From NCBI RefSeq assembly GCF_021739025.1, contig NZ_JAKKOT010000006.1, positions 1-64,000 on the forward strand: a stretch of 64,000 nucleotides of DNA, read 5' to 3'. The position numbers and the translations under genes are program-made. The notes under the pieces are model-generated. The model saw nothing but the letters and a program-made list of their open reading frames with translations. It made no database searches and had not been told where the DNA came from. This DNA comes from Gordonia liuliyuniae (GTDB taxonomy: Bacteria; Actinomycetota; Actinomycetes; Mycobacteriales; Mycobacteriaceae). Shown here in pieces: positions 53,919 to 62,726 of the stretch (position 1 is its first letter; each line of letters opens with the position of its first letter).

Positions 53919-55751
53919 ATGGGACTCCTCAAACCCGACTTCCCATCGGTCGACCCCGCGACCTTCCTCGAACGACCGTTCATGGAACGCGTCCGCGTGC
54001 TCGGCACCCATTGGGCCGAACACGGATTCGGAACGCCGAAGATCATCAACCTCATCTACGTGGTCAAAGTGGCGGTGTTGCACATCGCACTCGGCGTGAC
54101 GATCGCGACGCTCTCATCGGGTCTCGGCGTCTTCGACGTCGGCGACTGGTGGAATCAGCCGATCATCTACCAGAAGCTCGTCCTGTGGACGATGTTCCTG
54201 GAGATCCTCGGACTCGGCGGCTCATGGGGCCCGCTCGCAGGCCACTTCAAACCGATGACCGGCGGCTTCCACTTCTGGCTCAAACCCAACACCATTCGGA
54301 TGGCGCCGTGGCCGGGCAAGGTCCCGTTCACCGGCGGTGACCGTCGCACCCTGTTCGACGTGGTCTTGTACGCCGCGATCATCGTGAACCTCGTCGTGGC
54401 GCTCCTGCTTCCCGCCGTCCACGACACGACGCTGGAAGCGCTCCGTCCCGGGTCTGCGGGCCTGGTGAATCCCGCCGCACTGTTCCCGCTGATCATCATG
54501 GTGATCGCAATCGGCTTGCGCGACAAGGTGATCTTCCTCGGCGGACGTTCCGAGCAGTACCTGCCCGCAGTCGTGTTCTTCGCGGTGATGCCGTTCATCG
54601 ACATGATCGTCGCGTTGAAGCTGCTGATCGTGATCGTGTGGGTCGGCGCAGGCATTTCCAAGCTCGGCCACCACTTCGCGATGGTGATCCCCCCGATGCT
54701 GTCGAACACGCCGTGGCTGCCGATCAAGGCGATCAAACGCGCCCACTACCGCCGCTTCCCGGACGACATGGGACCGTCCGTCCTCGCCGGCGGCGTCGGC
54801 CACGTGCTCGGCACCGTCGTCGAGATCATCGCGCCGCTCGTCCTGCTCTTCTCCACCGACCGGACGCTCACCCTGTGCGCGGTGGTTCTGATGGTCGCGT
54901 TCCACCTGTTCATCTTCTCGACGTTCCCGCTGGCCGTGCCGTTGGAGTGGAACATTCTGTTCGCCTACGCCGCGGTCTTCCTGTTCATGGGCTTCCCCGC
55001 CTGGGACGGTTTCGGCGTCACCGACGTCACCACACCGTGGGCCGTCGTGTTCGCCGCCGCGGTCATGTTGTTCTTCCCGATTCTGGGCAACCTTCGACCC
55101 GACCTGGTCTCGTTCCTGCCGTCGATGCGGCAGTATGCAGGTAACTGGGCGGCCGCCACGTGGGCGCTCGCTCCCGGTGCCGAAGAGAAGTTGGAGGAGT
55201 TCGTTGTCCGCGGTGCACAGAACACTCGTACACAGTTGCTCGGCACCTACGAGCCCGATGTCGCCGACGTCGTCATGCATCAGCTGATGGGCTGGCGGTC
55301 GCTCCACAGCCAGGGCCGCGCGCTGATCTCCCTGATGCAACGCGAACTGGGCTCGGACATCGACACCTACACGCTCCGCGAAGCCGAATTCTCGTGCAAC
55401 TCGATCCTCGGGTTCAATTTCGGCGACGGACACTTCCACAACAAGAACCTCATCGACGCGCTGCAGCGCCGCTGCGGGTTCGCGCCCGGCGAATTCATCG
55501 TCGCCTGGATCGAGTCGCAGCCGATCCACAAGGGCACCCAGGAGTACCAGATCATCGACGCGGCACTGGGCATCGTCGAACGCGGCACATACCGGGTGAC
55601 CGACGCGGTCAACGCGCAGCCGTGGCTGCCGGACGGTCCGATCCCGTTCGACGTCCACTACCGCGCCGATGTCGCACCGCACGCGGGCGTCCGGTTCGCT
55701 CAGGCGAGCGCACCCGAGGTCGCGCCCGCCGACACGACGGCGGCCCGATGA
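53919..55751 (+). CDS. DUF3556 polytopic membrane protein
   Basis: The 610-residue protein has about eight to ten hydrophobic helices between residues 45 and 400 and a soluble C-terminal region of roughly 200 residues. It contains conserved-looking His/Trp/Asn-rich stretches (WGPLAGHFKPMTGGFHFWL; FNFGDGHFHNKN). DUF3556 is found mainly in mycolata and is uncharacterised; some features recall HTTM-type membrane proteins, which is inference. The ATG follows GGAGAGA; the stop overlaps the next gene as ATGA. Confidence 0.85.
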   Translation: MGLLKPDFPSVDPATFLERPFMERVRVLGTHWAEHGFGTPKIINLIYVVKVAVLHIALGVTIATLSSGLGVFDVGDWWNQPIIYQKLVLWTMFLEILGLGGSWGPLAGHFKPMTGGFHFWLKPNTIRMAPWPGKVPFTGGDRRTLFDVVLYAAIIVNLVVALLLPAVHDTTLEALRPGSAGLVNPAALFPLIIMVIAIGLRDKVIFLGGRSEQYLPAVVFFAVMPFIDMIVALKLLIVIVWVGAGISKLGHHFAMVIPPMLSNTPWLPIKAIKRAHYRRFPDDMGPSVLAGGVGHVLGTVVEIIAPLVLLFSTDRTLTLCAVVLMVAFHLFIFSTFPLAVPLEWNILFAYAAVFLFMGFPAWDGFGVTDVTTPWAVVFAAAVMLFFPILGNLRPDLVSFLPSMRQYAGNWAAATWALAPGAEEKLEEFVVRGAQNTRTQLLGTYEPDVADVVMHQLMGWRSLHSQGRALISLMQRELGSDIDTYTLREAEFSCNSILGFNFGDGHFHNKNLIDALQRRCGFAPGEFIVAWIESQPIHKGTQEYQIIDAALGIVERGTYRVTDAVNAQPWLPDGPIPFDVHYRADVAPHAGVRFAQASAPEVAPADTTAAR

Positions 55752-57187
55752 CCAAGGCGGTCATCGTCGGCGGCGGGCCCAACGGGCTCGCCGCGGGCCT
55801 CCACCTCGCCCGCAACGGCGTCGCCGTCCAGGTCCTCGAAGCGAACGAGGACGTGGGCGGCGGCGCCCGTTCCGCGGAACTCACCGTACCCGGCGTCGTG
55901 CACGACGTCTGCTCGGCGTTCCATCCGATGGGCGTCGGCTCACCGTTCTGGAAGGAGGTCGACCTCTCCCGTCACGGTCTGCGGTGGCGCTGGCCGGAGA
56001 TCGACTGCGCACACCCGCTCGACGACGACTCGACGGCCCTTCTCTACCAGTCGATCGAGCAGACCGCCGACGGTCTCGGCGCCGACCGCAGACGATGGAA
56101 GGCCGTCTTCGGCGACCTCGCCCGCAACTTCGACGACCTCGGCGCCGACCTGCTGCGCCCGATCGCGCACATGCCGTCGCATCCGATCAAGCTGGGACTG
56201 TTCGGTCCCCGCGCGCTGCTCCCCGCGAGCGTCCTGGCGAAAGCGTTCCGCACACCTCAGGGGCGCGCACTGTTCGGCGGTATCGCCGCGCACGTCTACA
56301 CCCGATTGGACCGACCGTTGACGGCCTCACTCGGCCTGATGATCGGAGCGAGCGGCCATCGTTACGGGTGGCCGGTGGCCGAAGGCGGGTCCGGCGCGAT
56401 CACCGACGCGCTCGTACGCGCGCTCACCGAGGCGGGCGGTTCCATCGCCACCGGCGTCCCGGTCACGTCCCGCCGCGACATTCCCGACGCCGACATCGTG
56501 ATGCTCGACCTGTCACCTGCGCAGATCGTGTCGCTTTACGGCGACGCGCTGCCCGGGCGGATCCGCTCAGCGTACGAGAAGTACCGGATGGGATCATCAG
56601 CGTTCAAAGTCGACTTCGCTGTCCGCGGCGACATCCCGTGGCGTGACGCGCGCTGTGCTGCTGCGGGCACCGTGCACCTGGGCGGGACCTTCAGGCAGAT
56701 GCGTGAGGCCGAGCGGCTGCGGGCGACCGGCGTCATGCCGGAGCGTCCGTTCACTCTAATCGGGCAACAGTATGTCGCCGATCCGACGAGGTCGAACGGC
56801 CAGATCAACCCGATCTGGGCGTACGCGCACGTTCCGTTCGGATACGACGGCGACGCGACGGAAGCGATCGTCGCGCAGATCGAGCGATTCGCTCCGGGCT
56901 TCCGAGACATCGTGGTCGCCACGTCCGTGACGTCCGTGGCGGGCATGACGGAGAAGAACCGGAACTACATCGGTGGCGACATCCTCGGCGGCTCGAATGC
57001 CGGCCTGCAGATGCTCCTGCGGCCGCGACCGGCGATCGATCCGTATCGGGTCGGGATCCCCGGCGTGTACATCTGTTCGCAGTCGGCCCCACCCGGAGCG
57101 GGCATCCACGGTATGTGCGGATACCGCGCCGCGGAGTCCGCCCTGCGCGGCCTGGCCGGGCGCGGCCTGAGCGGGAGTCGCCGATGA
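55748..57187 (+). CDS. FAD-dependent oxidoreductase, PYROXD2/phytoene-desaturase-like
   Basis: The 479-residue protein has an N-terminal FAD dinucleotide motif VIVGGGPNGLAAGLHLARNG and a C-terminal FAD closing segment PGAGIHGMCGYRAAESAL. This is the architecture of CrtI-like desaturases and PYROXD2 oxidoreductases. No carotenoid genes are nearby. With DUF3556 and an acyl-CoA synthetase it may oxidise a lipid-like or membrane-associated substrate. It overlaps both neighbours by four bases. Confidence 0.88.
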   Translation: MTKAVIVGGGPNGLAAGLHLARNGVAVQVLEANEDVGGGARSAELTVPGVVHDVCSAFHPMGVGSPFWKEVDLSRHGLRWRWPEIDCAHPLDDDSTALLYQSIEQTADGLGADRRRWKAVFGDLARNFDDLGADLLRPIAHMPSHPIKLGLFGPRALLPASVLAKAFRTPQGRALFGGIAAHVYTRLDRPLTASLGLMIGASGHRYGWPVAEGGSGAITDALVRALTEAGGSIATGVPVTSRRDIPDADIVMLDLSPAQIVSLYGDALPGRIRSAYEKYRMGSSAFKVDFAVRGDIPWRDARCAAAGTVHLGGTFRQMREAERLRATGVMPERPFTLIGQQYVADPTRSNGQINPIWAYAHVPFGYDGDATEAIVAQIERFAPGFRDIVVATSVTSVAGMTEKNRNYIGGDILGGSNAGLQMLLRPRPAIDPYRVGIPGVYICSQSAPPGAGIHGMCGYRAAESALRGLAGRGLSGSRR

Positions 57188-58443
57188 TCGACGATGCCGC
57201 GCTCACCGAGCGCCTTCACGAGATCGCGCGGCGACTACGCGACGAAGAGGTCGAGGTCACCGCGGCCATCATGAACGCGATCGTGGCCGGCATCGACCGC
57301 CTCGGCGACGATCCCGGGCTGACGGAGATGCTCCAAGCGAGCGTCCACGGGAACGTCACGACGATCATCCACGTGTTGGCCAACGACATTCCCGTCGATC
57401 GCCTCCAGCCGACGACGGCCGCGGTCGAGTACGCGTTACGTCTGGCTCAGCGAGAGGTCCCCTCGAACTCGCTCGTCCGCGCCTATCACATCGGACAGAT
57501 CGTTCTGCTGCGCGACGTCTTCGCCAAAGTCGACGAGCTCGGGTTGAACACGAGCGACTCGATGGAGGTGCTGCGGCGAGTGTCCGATGTCGTGTACCGC
57601 TACATCGACTGGATCACCCGCTACGTGTTCGACGCGTACGAACAGGAGCGGCAGCGCTGGATGGGCGTCGAGAGTCACATGCTCACGTCGGCGATCCACG
57701 CCCTCCTCGGGTCGACGCCTCCGGACGAGGCACGCCTGCAGCGCGAGATCAGATACCGTCTGGACCAACGTCACTCGGCGCTGATCCTGTGGTCGACGGA
57801 CGACGACGTGTCCGTCCGCGACTTGGATCGAACGGCTCGATCGCTGGCTGCCCGGCTGCACGCCGACGGAGACCCGCTGATCACCGCGATCGATCGGCGG
57901 ACCGTGTGGATGTGGGTACCGCACGGCGCTCGGGCCAAGACGATCGGCGCCGACACCGTGCGGTCCGCCCTGACGTCCGAGGCCGGTATCGGAGCCGCGG
58001 TCGGACTGCCGGGAGTCGGAGTCCCGGGCTTCCGGCGCAGTCACCAACAGGCGCAGTCGGCGTTCACCGTCGCCACTATGAAAGCCGACCACGGGGGGAC
58101 GACCGACCCCGTGGTCGCGTACGGCGACCGCGGGGTGGCCGTCGTCGCTCTCCTCGCGCGGGATGTCGACTCGACTCGCGCGTGGGTTCACGACGTCCTC
58201 GGGCCGCTCGCCACCCCGGGCGAGACAGCCGCCGTCCTCCGGGAGACGCTGAGCGCCTACTACGCGACGGGCGACAGCCACCTGCGGGCCGCGGAGCGGC
58301 TCACCGTCCACCGCAACACGGTCAAGTACCGCGTCACCAAGGCGCTCGCGGAGGCACCCGCCTCCGACCGACTGGACATCTCCGTGGCACTCATCGTGTG
58401 CGAGTTCCTCGGTGATGCCGTCCTCGGCGACGGCCCTCGCTGA
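57184..58443 (+). CDS. PucR/CdaR-type transcriptional regulator
   Basis: The 419-residue protein has an N-terminal helical sensory region (about 1-170), a GGDEF-like/central region without a DGC motif, and the C-terminal PucR helix-turn-helix (about 370-415) in ETLSAYYATGDSHLRAAERL followed by VHRNTVKYRVTKA. The family regulates purine, sugar-acid and aromatic catabolism. Its ATG overlaps the oxidoreductase stop codon, so the regulator is translated with the enzymes it presumably controls. Confidence 0.88.
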   Translation: MIDDAALTERLHEIARRLRDEEVEVTAAIMNAIVAGIDRLGDDPGLTEMLQASVHGNVTTIIHVLANDIPVDRLQPTTAAVEYALRLAQREVPSNSLVRAYHIGQIVLLRDVFAKVDELGLNTSDSMEVLRRVSDVVYRYIDWITRYVFDAYEQERQRWMGVESHMLTSAIHALLGSTPPDEARLQREIRYRLDQRHSALILWSTDDDVSVRDLDRTARSLAARLHADGDPLITAIDRRTVWMWVPHGARAKTIGADTVRSALTSEAGIGAAVGLPGVGVPGFRRSHQQAQSAFTVATMKADHGGTTDPVVAYGDRGVAVVALLARDVDSTRAWVHDVLGPLATPGETAAVLRETLSAYYATGDSHLRAAERLTVHRNTVKYRVTKALAEAPASDRLDISVALIVCEFLGDAVLGDGPR

Positions 58444-58503
58444 CGATGATCCGACTGTCGACAGGACTCGGGTTCCTCGACGCGGTCATGCGCACCGTCG
58501 TGG

Positions 58504-59730
58504 TCACCCGGTGACTGCAACGGCCTCGGTTACATCGACGTCGAGGCTGGTCCGCGCGATCTCCGACCCCGACAGCACATCGAGCGCGATCATCGTGTCG
58601 CTGGCCGGGTCGCTGACATACGCGGTCCCGCCGAGCACCTCGACGAGCGGCATCGGCTGCTGCCATTCGGCGGGCTCGGTCCACTCCCCGATCACTCGGT
58701 GACGCGCGATCTGTCGCCCGGTCGCCGGGTCGTAGACGTACAGCGCCCCGTCGGTACCGAGGACCACGGCTTCGCCGTCCTGGCCTCGAGCGAGCGAGCG
58801 GAAGCTGTAGCTCGCCGGGAAGTCGACCACCCGCAACTCTCCGGTCCGAATGTCGGTGAGCGAGAACTTCCGCGGCCGCTCGATCTCGTCGTCGTCCAAG
58901 GTGTCGGACGGGATCGTCTTGTAGTCGCCGAGGATGAAGGGAGAGCGGTCGTCGCCCGCCTGATTTCCGATACGCGCATACACGTCGGGCGCCGTCACCT
59001 TCGTGATCTCGCCGCCGCGGACCAGCAGAATGCCGTCCTCGCATCCGAACGCCAACGCACCGTCGGCGGCCGCGGCCTCACCGTGGACGCCTGGGCACCG
59101 GTCGTCGGTCGCGATCTCCTCACCGTCGGCTCCGATGATCGCCACCCCGGTGCGTGAGTCCTCGTCGCCGCGGGAGACGACGAGGGACCCGTCAGCGCGT
59201 GCCACCGCGACGCCGTGGTGCGCTTGCGGTGCTTGATAGTCGGAGGTCTCCGGCTGGCCATCCGCCAGCGCGTCACCGGGCATCGTCTTCGCTTCGCCGT
59301 TGCCGTCGAAGAACAGTGTGATCGTGTCGTCGTGAACCACGACGTGGCCCGGTTTGGGGCCCTCGAACGCGATCTCGGTCATCCGCGGCGTCGCGGTGAA
59401 GTAGTGGCTGTGGTCGCCGTGCGATTCACGCCAGGTGCCCGCGTCCAGCACGTCGAACCCGTTGTCGGTCGTGACGACGACGTGCCGCGAATCGCCTGCG
59501 GAGTTCAGCCGGAGGAAGCCGTCGAGGTCCAGGTCGGCCACCTGCTCGAGGCTCTTCCCGTCCAGCACCCGGAGGCCGCCGTCGTGGGCGACCACGAGAC
59601 GTGGTGTCGCACGGGACTTCTCGTTCGGCGACGAGGCTCCCTCGTCGTCCGACTCGCCGGAACATGCGGTGAGGATGGCCGCACCCGCTACAGCGAAGGC
59701 GGCCAGACGTAGTGTCATCGATTTGTGCAT
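58504..59730 (-). CDS. AztD-like zinc metallochaperone lipoprotein
   Basis: The 408-residue protein has a lipoprotein signal with lipobox LTAC (Cys23) and a beta-propeller-type mature part. A histidine cluster HGDHSHY (His104, His107, His109) matches the metal-binding loop of AztD, which passes zinc to the ABC-transporter binding protein AztC. Transporter genes aztABC are not adjacent. A Zur-like box lies 20 bp upstream, supporting a zinc role. The ATG at 59730 follows no strong ribosome-binding site. Confidence 0.78.
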   Translation of the reverse strand: MHKSMTLRLAAFAVAGAAILTACSGESDDEGASSPNEKSRATPRLVVAHDGGLRVLDGKSLEQVADLDLDGFLRLNSAGDSRHVVVTTDNGFDVLDAGTWRESHGDHSHYFTATPRMTEIAFEGPKPGHVVVHDDTITLFFDGNGEAKTMPGDALADGQPETSDYQAPQAHHGVAVARADGSLVVSRGDEDSRTGVAIIGADGEEIATDDRCPGVHGEAAAADGALAFGCEDGILLVRGGEITKVTAPDVYARIGNQAGDDRSPFILGDYKTIPSDTLDDDEIERPRKFSLTDIRTGELRVVDFPASYSFRSLARGQDGEAVVLGTDGALYVYDPATGRQIARHRVIGEWTEPAEWQQPMPLVEVLGGTAYVSDPASDTMIALDVLSGSEIARTSLDVDVTEAVAVTG

Positions 59731-59750
59731 GACGGACAGTGAACACGCTA

Positions 59751-59767
59751 TTGAAAATTATTGTCAA
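59751..59767 (-). promoter_or_regulatory. Candidate Zur operator upstream of the AztD-like gene
   Basis: TTGAAAATTATTGTCAA is a 17-bp imperfect palindrome centred on T, close to the actinobacterial Zur consensus TTGAAAAT-N-ATTTTCAA. On the minus strand it contains a perfect -35 hexamer TTGACA, so bound Zur would block the promoter of the zinc chaperone gene. A weak -10 (TTCACT) lies 18 bp further. Confidence 0.7.
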
Positions 59768-59803
59768 CAACGCATGGGTTTGCGGCCGCGCTGCACCGCC
59801 TCG

Positions 59804-60916
59804 TCAGTCGCGGACCGACGTCGATTCGCTTGCGCGCGGGGGCTGCCCCGGGTCAGCGTCGGCGGCGGGCCGGGGCCTGGTGTCGACCAGTCTGCTGCCC
59901 GACACGAGGGCGGGCAGACCCCGCCCGTGCGACGTGAACAGCATCGTCAGCACCGCGGCCCCCACGAACAACCAGGCGGCGGCACTGTACGGAGCAGGCA
60001 GCAGCGTCAGCGCGAAGTACGTTCCGATGCCGCCGACGAATCGCATCACACGCACGAGCACGGTCGGCAGCGGACCGCCCCGGTACTCGAGTTCGACGCA
60101 GAGGTCGCCGACGGACCGCCCGGTCCACACGATGACGACGAACCACACCACGGCGGGGACGACGGCGCCGACGACGGACGCGAGGCTGCCCGAAAGAACA
60201 GCCGCCCGGTCGTCCGAGACGTACTGGAGCCATAGCTGGACCGCGATCGACACCGTTCCCGACAGCAACGCCGCGGCCAGGACGTCACACCCGGCTCCGA
60301 CGAGACGCCGTGGTTTCGTGACCGGCCGAGCCAGTTCGCTGCCCGGCTGTCTGCCGACGCCACGCATCCGTCTCGGAACGACCAGAGCCGCGACGGACCC
60401 GACGAGCGCACCCGCCGTGTTCGTGATGACGTCGTCGACGTCGAACACGCGATAGGCGCAGTCGTAGATGCCCCACATCCCGGTGAGCTGTGTCGTCTCG
60501 ATGAACAGGGACACACCGGCGCCGGTGAGCAGAGCGGTCGGCAGCCCGCGGCCACCGAGAACGCGAACGAACGCACCGAACGGCACGAACAGCAGAACAT
60601 TGAGCGCGAGTTGCAGGGTCGCGGGGTCGGTGAACGGGTGGCCGCGGTCGCGAGCGCCCTGCACGTCGCGCACCGCCTGCCACACGTCCGTGTTCATTCC
60701 GACGCACACCAGATGGTCGGGGTCGGGCAGCGGGAACAGCGTGTACGTCCAGATGGCGCAGAAGTAGATCAGCGCCGCGACCCACAGTAGTGATCTGCCG
60801 ACCGTCAACCCGCCGCGTCTGCGGTAGCTGACCGCGACGAACGGCACGAACAGCAGTAGCCCGATGACAGCGCCCGAGCCGATCGCCAACGCGCCAGAGA
60901 ACACCTCGTTGCCCAC
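59804..60916 (-). CDS. VanZ-family membrane protein with RDD-like C-terminal region
   Basis: The 370-residue protein has about eight hydrophobic helices. The N-terminal half is VanZ-like: FLPDPDHLV-type loop (TLFPLPDPDHL), LALNVLLFVPFGAFVRVLG, and IETTQL...YRVFDVDDVITNTAGALVG. The C-terminal half resembles RDD, with RSVGDLCVELEYRGG and RVMRFVG. VanZ confers teicoplanin resistance in enterococci, but most homologues have unknown roles in the envelope. The start is GTG. It lies downstream of rpsA and 73 bp upstream of the AztD-like gene. Confidence 0.82.
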   Translation of the reverse strand: MGNEVFSGALAIGSGAVIGLLLFVPFVAVSYRRRGGLTVGRSLLWVAALIYFCAIWTYTLFPLPDPDHLVCVGMNTDVWQAVRDVQGARDRGHPFTDPATLQLALNVLLFVPFGAFVRVLGGRGLPTALLTGAGVSLFIETTQLTGMWGIYDCAYRVFDVDDVITNTAGALVGSVAALVVPRRMRGVGRQPGSELARPVTKPRRLVGAGCDVLAAALLSGTVSIAVQLWLQYVSDDRAAVLSGSLASVVGAVVPAVVWFVVIVWTGRSVGDLCVELEYRGGPLPTVLVRVMRFVGGIGTYFALTLLPAPYSAAAWLFVGAAVLTMLFTSHGRGLPALVSGSRLVDTRPRPAADADPGQPPRASESTSVRD

Positions 60917-60961
60917 GGCAACAATGATATTCGGGCCCTAACGCCACGCGACACCAGGATG

Positions 60962-60999
60962 CACTGCACCCCGGGACCATGCGGTCCCGGGGTGCAGTG
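60962..60999 (-). terminator. rpsA terminator hairpin
   Basis: Perfect 17-bp arms (60962-60978 and 60983-60999) with a four-base loop begin 24 bp after the rpsA stop codon. The stem is very GC-rich and has no U-tract. It separates rpsA from the VanZ gene. Confidence 0.8.
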
Positions 61000-61022
61000 T
61001 GATGTCGCTAGGCGACGACAGA

Positions 61023-62510
61023 TCAGGCGTTGCCCGACAGCTTCTCGCGAAGCGCGGCGAGCTGCTCGTCGCTGGCGAGCGACCCACCGGTCGACGGAGC
61101 GCTGGCCGAGGACGACGACGATGCCTCGCTGGCACTGGCGCCTGCGCTGGCCGACGACGACGAGTAATCGGTCGGAGCGTTCTCCGCCTCGGCGGCAGCC
61201 GCGGCGAACTTCTCCATCTGAGCCGTGTGCATCTTGTGACGACGCTCGGCCTCGGCGTACCGGGCCTCCCACTCTTCACGCTGCTTGTCGAAGCCTTCGA
61301 GCCATTCGTTGGTCTCGGCGTCGAAGCCCTCCGGGAAGATGTAGTTGCCCTGCTCGTCGTAGCTGTCGGCCATGCCGTACTTCGACGGGTCGAACTCTTC
61401 CGCGTAATCCTCGTTGGCCTGCTTCAGCGACAGCGAGATACGACGACGATCCAGGTCGATGTCGATGACCTTGACCATCGCGTCGTCGCCGACGGAGACG
61501 ACCTGGTCCGGAACCTCGACGTGGCGCTCGGCCAGCTCGGAGATGTGGACCAGACCCTCGATGCCCTCTTCGACGCGGACGAACGCACCGAACGGCACCA
61601 GCTTGGTGACCTTGCCCGGAACGATCTGGCCGATCGCGTGGGTGCGGGCGAACTGACGCCACGGGTCTTCCTGCGTCGCCTTGAGCGACAGCGAGACGCG
61701 CTCGCGGTCCATGTCGACGTCGAGGACCTCGACGGTGACCTCGTCGCCCACGGTGACGACCTCGGACGGGTGGTCGATGTGCTTCCACGACAGCTCGGAG
61801 ACGTGGACCAGACCGTCGACGCCGCCGAGATCGACGAAGGCGCCGAAGTTGACGATCGACGAGACGACGCCCTTGCGGACCTGGCCCTTCTGCAGCTGAT
61901 TGAGGAACTCGCTGCGGACCTCGGACTGGGTCTGCTCGAGCCATGCGCGACGCGACAGGACCACATTGTTGCGGTTCTTGTCGAGCTCGATGATCTTGGC
62001 CTCGACCTCCTTGCCGATGTACGGCTGGAGATCGCGGACGCGACGCATCTCGACGAGCGAAGCGGGCAGGAAGCCGCGGAGGCCGATGTCCAGGATCAGG
62101 CCGCCCTTGACGACCTCGATGACGGTGCCCTTGACGGCCTCGTCCTTCTCCTTGAGCTCCTCGATCGTGCCCCAGGCGCGCTCGTACTGTGCGCGCTTCT
62201 TCGACAGGATCAGACGGCCTTCCTTGTCCTCCTTGGTGAGGACAAGTGCTTCGACCTCGTCACCGACGGTGACGACTTCGCTCGGGTCGACGTCGTGCTT
62301 GATCGACAGCTCGCGCGAGGGGATGACGCCTTCGGTCTTGTAACCGATGTCAAGCAGAACCTCGTCGCGATCGACCTTGACGATGGTGCCCTCGACGATG
62401 TCGCCATCGTTGAAGTACTTGATCGTGGAGTCGATGGCGGCGAGAAAGTCCTCAGCCGAGCCGATGTCATTGACGGCTACTTGCGGCGAGGTGATCGTGG
62501 GGGACGACAT
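61023..62510 (-). CDS. rpsA: 30S ribosomal protein S1
   Basis: S1 binds mRNA leaders and helps initiation. The 495-residue protein has four S1 RNA-binding domains (about 35-105, 125-190, 210-280 and 295-365): the third and fourth contain GVVSSIVNFGAFVDLGG and VPFGAFVRVEEGIEGLVHIS. A low-complexity tail rich in Ser and Ala (about 430-495) follows, as in other actinobacteria. ATG at 62510 has GGAG upstream. Confidence 0.97.
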   Translation of the reverse strand: MSSPTITSPQVAVNDIGSAEDFLAAIDSTIKYFNDGDIVEGTIVKVDRDEVLLDIGYKTEGVIPSRELSIKHDVDPSEVVTVGDEVEALVLTKEDKEGRLILSKKRAQYERAWGTIEELKEKDEAVKGTVIEVVKGGLILDIGLRGFLPASLVEMRRVRDLQPYIGKEVEAKIIELDKNRNNVVLSRRAWLEQTQSEVRSEFLNQLQKGQVRKGVVSSIVNFGAFVDLGGVDGLVHVSELSWKHIDHPSEVVTVGDEVTVEVLDVDMDRERVSLSLKATQEDPWRQFARTHAIGQIVPGKVTKLVPFGAFVRVEEGIEGLVHISELAERHVEVPDQVVSVGDDAMVKVIDIDLDRRRISLSLKQANEDYAEEFDPSKYGMADSYDEQGNYIFPEGFDAETNEWLEGFDKQREEWEARYAEAERRHKMHTAQMEKFAAAAAEAENAPTDYSSSSASAGASASEASSSSSASAPSTGGSLASDEQLAALREKLSGNA

Positions 62511-62624
62511 ATGGTGAGTTGCTCCGGACAGGTAGGTAGTAGGTACGGCTTCCGAGACTGTCCGTGCAGGCCAGACCCGAAATCCGAGAATTGTGCGCGC
62601 GCATGACGGACATGCGCGGTTCCT

Positions 62625-62653
62625 AGCCTACTACCCGCCGCTGGCCTGCACAA
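62625..62653 (-). promoter_or_regulatory. Candidate rpsA promoter
   Basis: On the minus strand TTGTGC (62653-62648), a 17-bp spacer and TAGGCT (62630-62625) form a good promoter. The predicted leader is about 105-110 nt, long enough for the S1 autoregulation known in other bacteria; no specific structure was recognised. Confidence 0.5.
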
Positions 62654-62726
62654 ATGGGGCTCTCACGCTCCTCGACTCCACATGTGCGAACCGCTCGGCG
62701 CCGTCGGGGATGGGATGATCGTACGC

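Noticed and set aside
59804..60916. Glycopeptide-resistance (vanZ) locus
   Set aside because: No vanHAX/vanRS genes are present; VanZ homologues are common in bacteria without resistance.
40616..62510. Prophage or transposon carrying the catabolic island
   Set aside because: No integrase, transposase, terminal repeat, tRNA or phage structural gene was seen across the interval.
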